64,000 nucleotides of DNA. It comes from Heliocidaris erythrogramma. Its lineage: Eukaryota; Echinodermata; Echinoidea; Camarodonta; Echinometridae. Within the stretch, counting starts at the first letter, position 1. Every line of letters starts with the position of its first letter. The notes under the pieces are model-generated. The model was not told the DNA's origin. It did no database searches and was given only the letters and a program-made list of their open reading frames with translations. Positions 1 through 11,400 of the stretch are shown in pieces. The translations under genes were made by a program, and so were the position numbers. The stretch covers positions 27,660,453-27,724,452 of the forward strand of contig CM046858.1 in assembly GCA_025617745.1 (NCBI GenBank), read 5' to 3'.

Positions 1-18
1 TTTACAATGTGTGAGATA

Positions 19-330
19 TTTGTTCTTATACTATAGCATCGGCAACTCTCGAGGGTAAATTTACATAATGTTGGAAATCAACTGAATTGAATAAGAGAAA
101 TAATTATTGGTTAAGGTGTTTGGCGTACAGTGCCAAAGACCCGGTTTCCACTCCCGGCGGAGACAGTTTTTGCAACCCCTACAGTTATTTGCACAAAAAG
201 GAAGTCAGTACGGAGGAACAATGAATTTAGCTACGCAAATTATTTCTCTTATTCAATTCAATTGATTTATCACATTATTTAGGCCTAAATTTACCCTCGA
301 GAGTTGCCGATGCTATAGTATTAGAACAAA
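19..330. mobile_element. Foldback element with tRNA-like core
   Basis: Two arms of about 90 bp (19-107 and 237-330) are near-perfect reverse complements; the outer arm includes ACTATAGCATCGGCAACTCT and its complement. Between them, about 110-165 looks tRNA-derived: a GGTTAAGGTGTTTGGCGT stretch resembles an A box and CCGGTTTCCACTCC resembles a B box. It could be a SINE captured by a miniature inverted-repeat element. No coding potential is seen. The inverted structure is certain; the tRNA origin is inference. Confidence 0.7.
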
Positions 331-503
331 TTTTTTATTATTATTATATATTATAAAACGGGTTCAAGAATGTAGCCATCCTGATTGGTCACATAACACC
401 ATGTGACCGTGCAAAAAAAAGTGATAACAAACGGCAAAAAGGCTCTAAAGCACGGCTGAGCTGTGCGTACGCGTACCTCTGGTGCGTGCAAACTTAAAAC
501 GCA

Positions 504-743
504 ATGAAATTGCGTAGTTTAATTGTCATTTTAGCGCAGGGATTACATGCGCGCACTGTAACGCGCATGACTTTTGTTGGCTGCGCTTCTGTGATGTCAT
601 CCAGGAAGGCAAATGGCAGCCTCCATGACTGTGCGACTCTTGGCGTTTCTATGGGCTTCGTAACCATTTTTATAGACTTCTTAATCATATTGCCGACCCG
701 TTTTATAAAACTATTAATACATGGTTGTGAGTTCGTGCATTAG
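504..743 (+). other. Open frame of no recognised family (unlikely gene)
   Basis: A 79-codon open frame lies between foldback elements. It has no family resemblance I recognise and no splice context, and its opposite strand is also open over much of the same stretch. Treat 331-710 as unannotated intergenic sequence. Confidence 0.15.
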
Positions 744-879
744 TGCGATCTGGCAACACGCAGGTGTTTATCGTGGCGTCAAACACACTCGGCTTGCACC
801 TCTTGCGTATAGTACACCACGATAAAAACCTTTGTGTTGCCAGATCGCACCAACGCACTCCCAACCATGTATTAATAGT
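711..879. mobile_element. Foldback (MITE-like) element
   Basis: Arms 711-776 and 817-879 are reverse complements with few mismatches (the outer end is CTATTAATACATGGTTG and its complement), separated by a 40-bp loop. Noncoding. Confidence 0.75.
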
Positions 880-888
880 ATATAATTG

Positions 889-1185
889 AATAGTGCACTG
901 GTCCTAAAATAAAGTCATATCTAATATAATATATCATTTCCTGTTACCACTTTAAGTTTTAATTTTATGTATAATTAAAACTTGAAGTGGTAACAGGAAA
1001 ACGGTCTTTATTTTGGAAGCGGATCTAAAACGTGTTTCTTGTTTCTTATATATACCTCCAAAATAAAGACCGTTTTCCTGTTACCACTTCAAGTTTTAAT
1101 TATACATAAAATTAAAACTTAAAGTGGTAACAGGAAATGATATATATATTAGATATGACTTTATTTTAGGACCAGTGCACTATTC
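889..1185. mobile_element. Large palindrome with nested hairpins
   Basis: Arms 889-1017 and 1057-1185 are each 129 bp, nearly perfect inverted copies around a 39-bp loop. Each arm contains its own smaller palindrome, built on CCTGTTACCACTT and its complement about 40 bp away, so a single strand can form a branched hairpin. It sits 10 bp from the foldback at 711-879. Noncoding, probably a nonautonomous DNA element. Confidence 0.85.
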
Positions 1186-2196
1186 AGTGAGTCACACGGG
1201 AAACACGTCTTTAAAATGATCTTATAGTCGAAACTTTGCTGATTGTTTTCAAGCATGCTTGTTTCAAGAAAAAAAGAAAGAAATAACCTCATTAGTTATG
1301 GGAATCATATCTCGAATGCAAATAATGTAATCAGTGTTACTCTGGTAAATCTCTCATAAGAAATGATGTAGTAGTTAACAATATACTCCCTCTCTGCTTA
1401 TCATTGTCTGCTCGTGACTCTCTGTATCTTGGCTTAGACTGTGCCCATTGCGTCCTACCCCCTTCGCCTATTTGTTGTTGTCCGCTCTGTCTTCTTCTAG
1501 TTTCCACATTATTTTAACCCAACAAAGGTCGGGTGGAATCCGGGCCCTAAGTTCTCTGCGATATATTCGTAAGCCCCCCCCCCCCCCCCCGCAAGCTTTC
1601 ACAACTGTGTAGTTCAAGTCATAACCATGCAGTCACATCGAGGAGACTGACACCAGATCGATAACAGACCGAAGGAAACATTGCATTGTATCATGTATAT
1701 TACCCGAATGGCCAAGAATCGGTCGGTTAAAAATCTGCCTGGAGTTGGTATTTCGTTGTGACTGAGCTAGATATTACGCATCAGAATTTTGATACCAAAT
1801 GCATTTAAAACAGATAATGCAAAGCCCAATATACACAATGCAGAATTCCCATACGTAAATAGTAATAATTAAAAAAGCGTTAATCAAAAAACCGTTTGAG
1901 ATATTGATATGAAACTTCATGGCCTTATGGTTATGCGAGTTTATCAGACATGTCTAGTTTCATGATTTTTCGTCACTGAGATTCTGGGGCGGAGGGGGGG
2001 GGGGGGGGGGGAGGGGAGATGGGGTTGCGGGAAGGGGCAACTGAATCTGTTACCCTCTGCTGTAGGTCCCATCATAATAACCTGGCCTTTTTGGTGTTAA
2101 TCTTCCTGGGTTCTCTATGTCTTGTATTATTTTGTTTCTGACCCATAATCAATATCTCTCCCATTTCTACTTCCTTTCTATCTCTCTCCCCACCCC

Positions 2197-2227
<31 letters not shown>

Positions 2228-2235
2228 AATCCCAG
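1186..2235. other. Noncoding sequence upstream of the first visible nucleotidase exon
   Basis: No gene or recognisable repeat family is seen. It contains a poly-C run near 1577, a poly-G run near 1987-2012 and a CT microsatellite at about 2199-2227 that forms the pyrimidine tract of the acceptor at 2235. It is most likely intron, because the nucleotidase reading frame needs further exons upstream and none is visible here. Confidence 0.6.
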
Positions 2236-2449
2236 GCCCTGGGTAACCATGAGTTTGACAATGGAATCGACGGCGTTCTTCCATTCCTCAACAACGTGAC
2301 GTTCCCTGCGCTCAGCTGTAACATCGACGCTACCAACGAGCCACGCCTACACGGGCTCTACGTATGCAGTCACGTGTTCCAAATGGGAGGAGAAAGAGTG
2401 GGCGTGGTTGGTTACACCCTCCAATCAAGTCCCGACTTTTCAAAAACAG
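2236..2449 (+). CDS. 5'-nucleotidase exon: GNHEFD metal-binding motif
   Basis: The exon follows a CT-rich acceptor (CCCAG) and ends before GTAATA. It begins ALGNHEFDNG, the Asn-His pair of the calcineurin-like phosphatase fold, and continues through PALSCNID and VGVVGYT. The upstream exon with the first Asp/His ligands is not in view. Confidence 0.92.
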
Positions 2450-5400
2450 GTAATAATGGTCATAGGGCCCTGGGCCCTGTTTCTGCATGAACTTTTTTTT
2501 ATTCAATAACTATTCAAGGAGACAGCCGTTATTGGAGGACAATGTATGTTCTCCGTTGACGAGACAAGATCCGCATTAGTGAACACTACGAGTGAGCAAA
2601 TCTGATCTTTGGTATAGAAAACTTTCGTTGAAATCGTAACATGCATAACTTCTACCATCCTTAAAATTGGGTACGTGTGACCTTTGTTTATGAGCCACGC
2701 TGCCCCTTCTGCCACTCTGCAAAGAAATCCTATCCAGAATTTTAAAAATCGTGAAAAAAATTTCCCACAGTATGTTAACCGACATTTTTCTGCGATATCT
2801 CTACTTTTCAATCATGTCATCTCCATATTGGTAGCACCTGTATCATTCCATCAAAAACAGCTCGTAATTTGGGTGTTATATTTGATCAGGATGTGTCCTT
2901 TCGCAGTCATATAACACATGTTCAACAGAGTGTAAGGTATCAACTACGTAGTCTTAGTTTCATAAGAAAGTGTTTATCCAAGCCTGTTATTAGCACATCA
3001 TTCAGATTACTCTCTTTCCCCTATATACATATACCTGCACAACTCTATTTCCAAATACAATCCCACACGAAGTCTTCGCTCGTCATCAGACAAACTGTTG
3101 CTTCATACACCTATAGAACAAAACATACTTGGGGCGATCGGGCATTTCAGCTATGGGTCCGAAACTCTGGAATGAACTCCCTCTAAAATTCCGTCAACTG
3201 TCGCCAACAGAAACATTCAAATCACAATTGAAAACGTATTTGTTCTATTCCCTGTAATTATCGCTTAGTTTAATTTACTATGTTTAGGAGAATTGTGTAT
3301 GTATTTTTCTCTAAGCGCCATGAGCACCGAAAGGTGGACCAGTGCGCTATACAAGTAGGCACTATTATTATTATTATTATTATTCTTCAGTAACTATTCA
3401 AGGAGACAGACGTTATTGGAGGAAAATGTATGTCCTCCGTCGACAAGACAAAATCCGCATTAGTAAACACTAAGAGTGAGCACATCTGATCTTGGGTACA
3501 GAAAACTTTCGTTGAAATCGTAACATGCATAACTTCTACCATCCTTAAAATTGGGTACGTGTGACCTTTGTTTATGAGCCACGCTGCCCCTTCTGCTACT
3601 CTGCAAAGAAATCCTATCCAGAATTTTGAAATCATGAAAAACATTCCCAACAATACGTTAACCGTGAAAGTTTTGACATTTTTCTGCGATATCTCTACTT
3701 TTCGTAAACCCCCGCAATAAGGCATATATATTCAGCGCCGAAATATGTAATTTGGCTCAAAGGTCACGCTTATTGCCGAAGGGGGACGCCTTTTCCCTGA
3801 ATATTAACCCACAGTCTACGGGAACCGGGTGGCTCCTGTATTAAGCCTATGAGAGTTAAAGAATTCAGTAGTCAACGGCTTAACTTTCCAAAAATTTGGC
3901 CAGTTTTCTTTCTGTTTCTTTCCTTTCGTTTTCCTTTCCTTCTTTTCTTTCTGTTTTTGTTTTCCTTTCCTTTCCTTTTCTTCGTCTTCTTGTTTCTTTA
4001 CTCCCTTTCCCTTTCCCCTCATTTTTTGCCGACATAGGTGGCGCATTTGCCGACATCAATTTTGAGGGGGGGGGGGGGGGGTGGTAATATCCCCACACTC
4101 CCTCTAGAGACGTCCCTGGTAGCCACAAACTAGCACGAGGCCGTCAATCATGTCAATAATAATGAATTTCTTTTTTGAAGTCATTGACATTAGTCGAACC
4201 TTAATTTATGTACACAACCTCATATTTCTGCATTTCAGAATCATTAGTGTTTAACGAGGAGATTCCCGCCGTTCAAAAGAGGGTCGACACCCTTATAGGC
4301 GAAGGCATCAACAAGATCATCGCGCTTGGCCACTCCGGATTCGACGTCGACCAAGCCGTGGCTCGTGATGTCAAGGGTGTTGATATCGTGGTCGGTGGAC
4401 ACTCCAACACTTTCTTGTATACAGGTAGTTACCCATAGGTGTATGTATAAAGGTCTAAATCATTATGAATCACATTTGCCTCCTCAAACTGGCACCAATT
4501 ATTCTTATCTTTCACTCTTACATTCTTCAAGACAGCCAAAGAGTAATGTCTATGAAATGAGCCAATGTGAATGAAAATGTAACTAACATCTCTTTTTGTA
4601 TCCGAAAAATATAAATCCCAATCCGCTTTGCCCATTTGGAGACTAGTGCTTATTTTCATTTCAATCGTTCTCATTCATAAACGGCACATGCATGAACTGC
4701 ACCAGAAATGGACTCCTATTTTCGGGGCACGTGCCCCGGGCGGCACTTGGAGGGGCGCAAAAACGCAAAACAGAAGGTCAACATTTAAAAGAAATCCCAA
4801 CTTTCAGTCGATTTGCTAAATTCCTCGACTATTTCTCACGCATATGAATTTGTCATGTTCACTTAACGCGAACCGGTCGTGATCCCCGATCTTTCGACAG
4901 AAATTTGGCGAAAACACGTCCTTTTCGGCACATTTTAAATCATATCTCGGGAACCGCGCAAGATTTTTCATGGGGGCAAACGCTTTATAAAACTTTGATT
5001 AATTCTACATCTCATGATATCAGTTATTTTTTAATTGAATGAAAAAAACCGCCGTCTTTTTTCGACTGAAAATGCATGGTTTCATGCTTTTTGTGTGAGG
5101 AGAAGCACTTTTTTGCACTAGAGAAATTGTGCTTTTTAGGGTTACAAATGCAAAAAAGTTTGCCTCGGTCGCTTTGCCCCCTCGCTTGTACAAGTATGTT
5201 TGGGCACTGAGGGGGGGGGGGGGGGGGGGGGGGCGCAACTTCTTTATTTGCCCCGGCGCCATAATCCTCAGATATGCCACTGCCTGTATACGCGCTACGA
5301 TAATAATAATAATAATAATATTCCGCTTTTATATAGCGCCTAATACATGGTTGTGTTTCTAAGCGCTTTACAGATGACACTCATGATCACCTGTGGAATG

Positions 5401-8400
5401 CATGACACTGGATTTCATCAATAGACCACTTTTATAGTCATGTACATTCAAATGAAGGGATTTTTAGCCTGTCATAAAACCTAATTGTGTCAAGATATTT
5501 GGTTCAGTTGTTTCATAAAGTAAGGAAGTTTCTTTTGTTAAGCAGGATTTGGCATACACAAGTTGTTGCTTGTTCAGACAAAGCTTTGTCAATTATTCAA
5601 AGAAGTGACAAAGACCTACATAAACCATGCTCCATACAACATCACATGTGCGAGAGTTGGGGTACCAAGATGGCTGCCATTTTGCATTGGTGTATTTGCT
5701 TCTACAATAGTTATTTATCATGGAAGACCATATCAAATGTGCACAGGTAAATGGCCATGCACGACTATGACATAACAATTTTTCAAAATGGCAGGCCCTA
5801 TGGAAGAATAACTATCAAGGAATCTGCAAACTTTATCGAGATTGTTCTCCTTACTGAGCAATCAAATACACTCTTAGAAATGCCTAGTCGTTTTTTTGAC
5901 TAGAAACCCATGTCAAAATATTTTGACTAGAATCTGGTCAGTTTGACTAGATAAACTTGTCATGGCCAACACCTTTCTGGTCATTTCAACTAGTTTTGCT
6001 GAAAGCACGCGATGCGCGTGACTAGAAAATCCCAGTCAACATCTGAGGCTGCGCATTCTATTCACGCACGGCCGCGCGCGCCGCGCCGCCACGTAAAATA
6101 TTTCCAATATGGCAGACGATCGAGTGGTCGAGTTTCTCCGTTCTTGGCATTTGAAAGGTGGATTGATGTGTTCGAAGGTAAGTCTTACTCATTTTGTGTG
6201 TTAGAAGGAGAAATTATTTTCATATGGAATAATTTAGTGATGCGATCGATGTCTAGTTATTTCATGATATGTCGAAAATAAGCCTAAAAATTTGATGCTC
6301 GGTCGTTGCTTGCCTACCAAACTCCAAAGTCATTACACTGATCTAACTTGTGCAGTGCGCGATGTCACATACAGTAGACAGTGAGTTATGAACGAACTTG
6401 TGTATCTGTCACTAAATAATTATAAATGAGCTTTTATTAAATCCATCAAGATCAAATTGTTACGAACATCAAATTTACCTTTTCTCACATTTTAAACATA
6501 AATAGTATTTTATCTCCTTAATGTTCATTATTATTTCGAATTTGAATGACGTGTTTATGATGTATCTGTAACTTTTTGACATCGGTTTGAGCGATCGTCA
6601 TTTGTTTCGCCATTAAGTTTTGGGATTGCGGCCTGTGACGACGCGACGGGTAAGTGCGTGCGTGGAGATAAAGCTGAAGCCTATCAATCAGATCAGATAG
6701 ACTAGGCTAGGTGGACATGCAGACTGCAATTCTAGAGATCAGGAGACAGAGGCTCCTTTTTTCTGTATTTTAGCAAACTAATTTGGCTATATCGTGGTTG
6801 AGGAAACCACTCGTTCGTTATGCAAACAAAGTGCGGAGTCTATGGACAGGGAATGAGGAAACCAATGCATGTAATGCAATGTCAATGAAGCCCTTCTCAG
6901 GCTTCTGTGCGGAGTGAATAATGGTGGTTTCCTCAACCACGATAATGCCACAAATTTTTGCTCGGTTTTTGCCAATAAGATTTACTCTCCAATGTCTAAT
7001 CAATCCATCACCCGAATTTCAGCCACATCCAGCATTGCCATTGGGTTCATTGCTTGGTTCATGTGTACATATTCTGATATTAGACTCGTGACAATGAATG
7101 ATCTGAAGACATTTTTGGGTTCATGGGTCAAAGGTCAATCAGGTCATTATATACCTGAAAATGGCTCATTCCTGCAATACGTAATGAACCGTTAGGTGGA
7201 TCAAGTTTAGAGTGGCAACAATCTTAATTTTGTGCTCCGAGGACGAGGTCAAAGGTCAAAGGTCAAATATGGCATGATGTTAATATAGCCTATATGTAGG
7301 CCATACATTTCAGGTCTAGCAGTGGCGGAGGCATACATTTCGACCTTACGCGGTCCAAGATTCATCTATTTTTAATTATTTTTTTTGCTGTAGGCCTAGG
7401 CCTACATACATGTAGGCCTAGATCTGCATGGAGTTCATTAAATAATTATAATGGTTCCAATAGGCTAATTTTGGGTTTACGTGCACATTTTAATATTCAA
7501 CATATTTACTTGAAAAAATTGTATCAAAATAAATTTCCTATGTATTCTATTATTTTCAATTTCTTACGTATTTCAAAAGTGGCTTTTATGCCCATCAGCA
7601 GCCATTAAATCCACCAGACCAAGTGAAAGTTTGATCACGTTTCTTGCTTTCTTTTGTCAAAATGTCTGTGCTATTAATTACTGAATAAACGCTATTATCA
7701 AGTTCATAACCAAAATTGAACTTTATAAAGTGATACGCCACCAGGTGGCCGTGGGGAAGTCAGGATTGCGTAAGCCCCATTCACTCGTACACAAAGTTTG
7801 TGCGTCGGACGCGTCCGTCAGACTACTGGGATTATTTCGGACTCGCACGAGAGCTCGAGCACAGGCGGAGCGTGTACATATGTTGTCTGTCCGAAGTTCG
7901 CGCCCCATGCAGGGGGCAATAGCATGATAACGGCCGGTGCCCTCTCGCGGCATTAAAATCCGTGCCTATATATGCCTTAAAACGAGAATGAGACTCAACT
8001 CGAGTCCAATGCCTTAACCATTCAGCTGGCCACAAGCAATTGACGGCAAATCATGGTGCTCTAAAGGCTTTACACCTCCACTCTCTATTGTTTCTGTATC
8101 TTCGGCTCGCTCTATATTTTTTCGATATATATGCTAGGTAGGATTGCTGCCAATTTTGAGGATTACTGGGCATATTAACTTCTATCGCCTGTATTTCTTT
8201 TTTTTTTTTTAACCTTTTTATTTTTATTGTTTTTTAAATGAAATTTGTTGGCGACACTTCTGTGATCATAAATAGCATAAAGCTAATACATGTAGATTAT
8301 AATAAACAAATGCAAAATTAATCATACAAAGTCATTTATAGATTTTAGCTTAAAACTCAATTTGTATTGGATTTGTACACAAAATCATGTTTTTGAGCAA

Positions 8401-11400
8401 CCTTTGGTCTGACATGTATAAAATTATGCGTAACTTCCGAACCAGGTACAGTACCTGGATGTCACAGATTTGGTCTCAAAGTTGCTCGAGACTTGAAAGA
8501 ATAAAAAGCTTGAAACACTGTTTATTGCTTCTCATGTGCAGACATATTGCACAAAATGTCGAGGGGGGCCAACATGGCCCAACACCGGCAGTGATATTTG
8601 GGTTAAGTAATAAATGGAGCACCATTAGTATTGGATTATTTCATGTATGATCATTCATTAATTATTTAAGAAAATAGTAAGTTATAAAGAGAACTTCATT
8701 TCACTTTGCAGGAGGCATGGTATACAAGAGGTGTAAAGTCACATGATGCTGCCGGGTACCTGGAACGGCGACTACGCAACGTACGAAGAAGAGACACTAC
8801 AGTTGAACCCAGAAGAAAAGCCAACGAATGCGTTGATAAGCTCAAGTGTCAACTTTGATATCACAAATGGTATGTAATAACTGCATTCTGAGCAATAAGT
8901 ACTTACCGCAGAATACAAACCCAGAGTATATGTTAGTAACTATCATTACTTGTTCAAGCCTTGCTCATAAAACCTTGCTCATACATGCTCATACATCTGT
9001 TTTGAATAGTGTCTGATGGTATCTGTCAGCAAATCACAGTCATGTAATTGTGGAAAGAAAAGGGATTTCACGAACTGTCTAATTTAGAATGGTCATTCAT
9101 TTGAACTTGAATTTTTGTTAACACAATTTATCATGTTTTTCTTGTGCATATGTATCAAAGTTATCTACTGATACATCATAAAAGAGACTTCATAAATCCT
9201 TAATGTCATTTCAATGTTGTACTTCAGCTGAAGCAGATATAGAAGGTTGGACCACTTGGATGTAACACCATCGAGAGTCGGAAACGCAGGTGGCAGATTA
9301 CATGGCAAACACTTGTAAGCCACGAGCCATTCTTGTGAAGGAAAACTCAACAAGGGCAATTTGGGATGAGTATCCATGATTATTGGACACCACTGGAATG
9401 GTAAGTTGCATATATTTAAACTTCCCTTGTAAAAAAGAACCATAGTACCCATGGTAATTGGACAAAATTACCATCAAATCATGGTAATTTGGTCAAATTA
9501 CTGTCAAATTACCATGGGTACTATGGTACTTTTTTTACAAGGGTTAAATGGCTGAAATTGGGAACATGTTATACATGTATAAAGTTGGGTTACATGAAGG
9601 TGTTATGGTGCAGTGGTTCATTCACGTGACTCAGAGGTTTGAATCCCAGCACAGCACTAACGTTTTTTTTGGCAAGACATTACCAGTTAATCCACATGTG
9701 CCACTCTCCACCCAGTTGTAAATGGGGAACCGATATGCTAGACCACTACAATTAATTTGGGGCAATAATGTTTGAGCGCCATGAGCGTTAGACATGACAG
9801 ACTAAAGTGTTACATGTGTAAAAGATGTCACCATTATTTATTTTGAATTACCTCATGAATATGTGATCTGTGAAACCCACTCAAACTTGTTTCTTCGACA
9901 AAACGCAGATGCCACGCATGGTGACCATATAATTTGTGCCAGCTGTCTTATTCTTCTGCTCTATCCCGGCCATAGCATTTGTTGATAAGAAACCAACCAT
10001 AACCAGCCCTTGTTGCAAGTTATCTCTGTGAAACCTGGAGCAAATGACTGCTGACAGTTTGACAGTGGATGTGTAACATTAGTGACCTTGGCATGGCACT
10101 GAGGACACAAACAATATACATCCATGCCACCCACCATATTTAAACAGCACAAAAATTAAAGTACTCTATCAGTAGGGCTGGGCTATATATCTACAACATG
10201 TATAAAGGGTTTAAAGTGGTGACATTGTAAGTTAATTTGATGCAACTTGGTCTCCTGTGAAATTGACTTCTTTTAACAAAATCAGTCTGTCACTACCACA
10301 CTAGGAGGCCCATTTTCATGATTTAGGCACCATTTTAAACTAGATGTAAACTTAGCTTTACAATCCAGTTGGGAAAGTTAATTTATTTTTAGTCATATGA
10401 CTCACTCAATCTTGGAATATTGAATTCTGTGTTTCGAAATGTATCATCCATATTTATTTATTACATGAACCTATTGCAGATACAGCAAGATTTCCAGATA
10501 TTGTTCCCTGATGTGTGCGACAACTTGTTCATGAAATGGGCGAACCTTGCCAGCCAGATAATCACATATGCTGAGAAGCAGGTTAACTGACGAACACTGC
10601 TACTTGTTGACATCCCTGAAGAAGGTAAATTATTGCCTGCATTTTTAATTAACTTGTTCTTTTATAATAAGTGACATCTCATCATAATTTTAACAAGCTC
10701 TGTTATTAGTCTTTCTTGCCCATGCATGATGAAACCAGAATCACTGTCATGGCAAATCACTGACAGGCACACAAATATTTTTTTGTGGAAGTATGCCAAG
10801 TTTTGTGAAGCTAGATTGCCTTTAGAGTTTGAACTAACTACAGTGTTCAAGTCCATTTATTAAAGATAAAGGCAAGTTATGGTGTTGGACTGAATTGTGA
10901 AAGGAATGGTCTCAGGGTAATTTGAGAACAGTTGATTATAAAGCATGTAAGAATTGGTAGAATTTGTAAGGTTTAGGAATCACTAAAATTATAAGAATTT
11001 AACTCAATTCTGCAGATAGTTATATGCACACATAAATGTGTATATACATGAGTTTGAAATGTCTCTTTTATTTCCTTTGAAAATTGTGAATTTAAAAATC
11101 ACATGTGACAAAAATGATTAATCTAGACAAATGCTGGCCATGCTTTGTGTGTCAAAAAGTGACAAACAATACTAAAAACTCTAGAAATAAACATACATTA
11201 GTCAAACGAGCAAGTGGTTGAAATGACAGTGTGTTTTATTTTCATGCGAGTACAACTTGAAGCAATACACATTCATGTTTCTTCGAATAGTATCTTTGTT
11301 TGACACCTAGTATTGGAGTGTACATTGTATACTGTAGTAAGCTGGAATAATTTCTGTGAACTGTCTGATAAATGACCTTTGTGTATCCTGTCACAGTGCC

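Noticed and set aside
3816-4128. Lys/Glu-rich frame resembling a coiled coil
   Set aside because: It is the complement of a T/C-rich tract, with poly-G at its end; no conserved motif.
9597-9700. Functional tRNA gene
   Set aside because: A and B boxes are recognisable but no cloverleaf with paired acceptor ends can be drawn; it is a SINE head.
8712-10624. In-frame TGA codons in the SAMD3-like gene as possible selenocysteine or recoding
   Set aside because: There is also a TAA and two 1-bp shifts, and no hairpin element was seen; simple decay explains it better.
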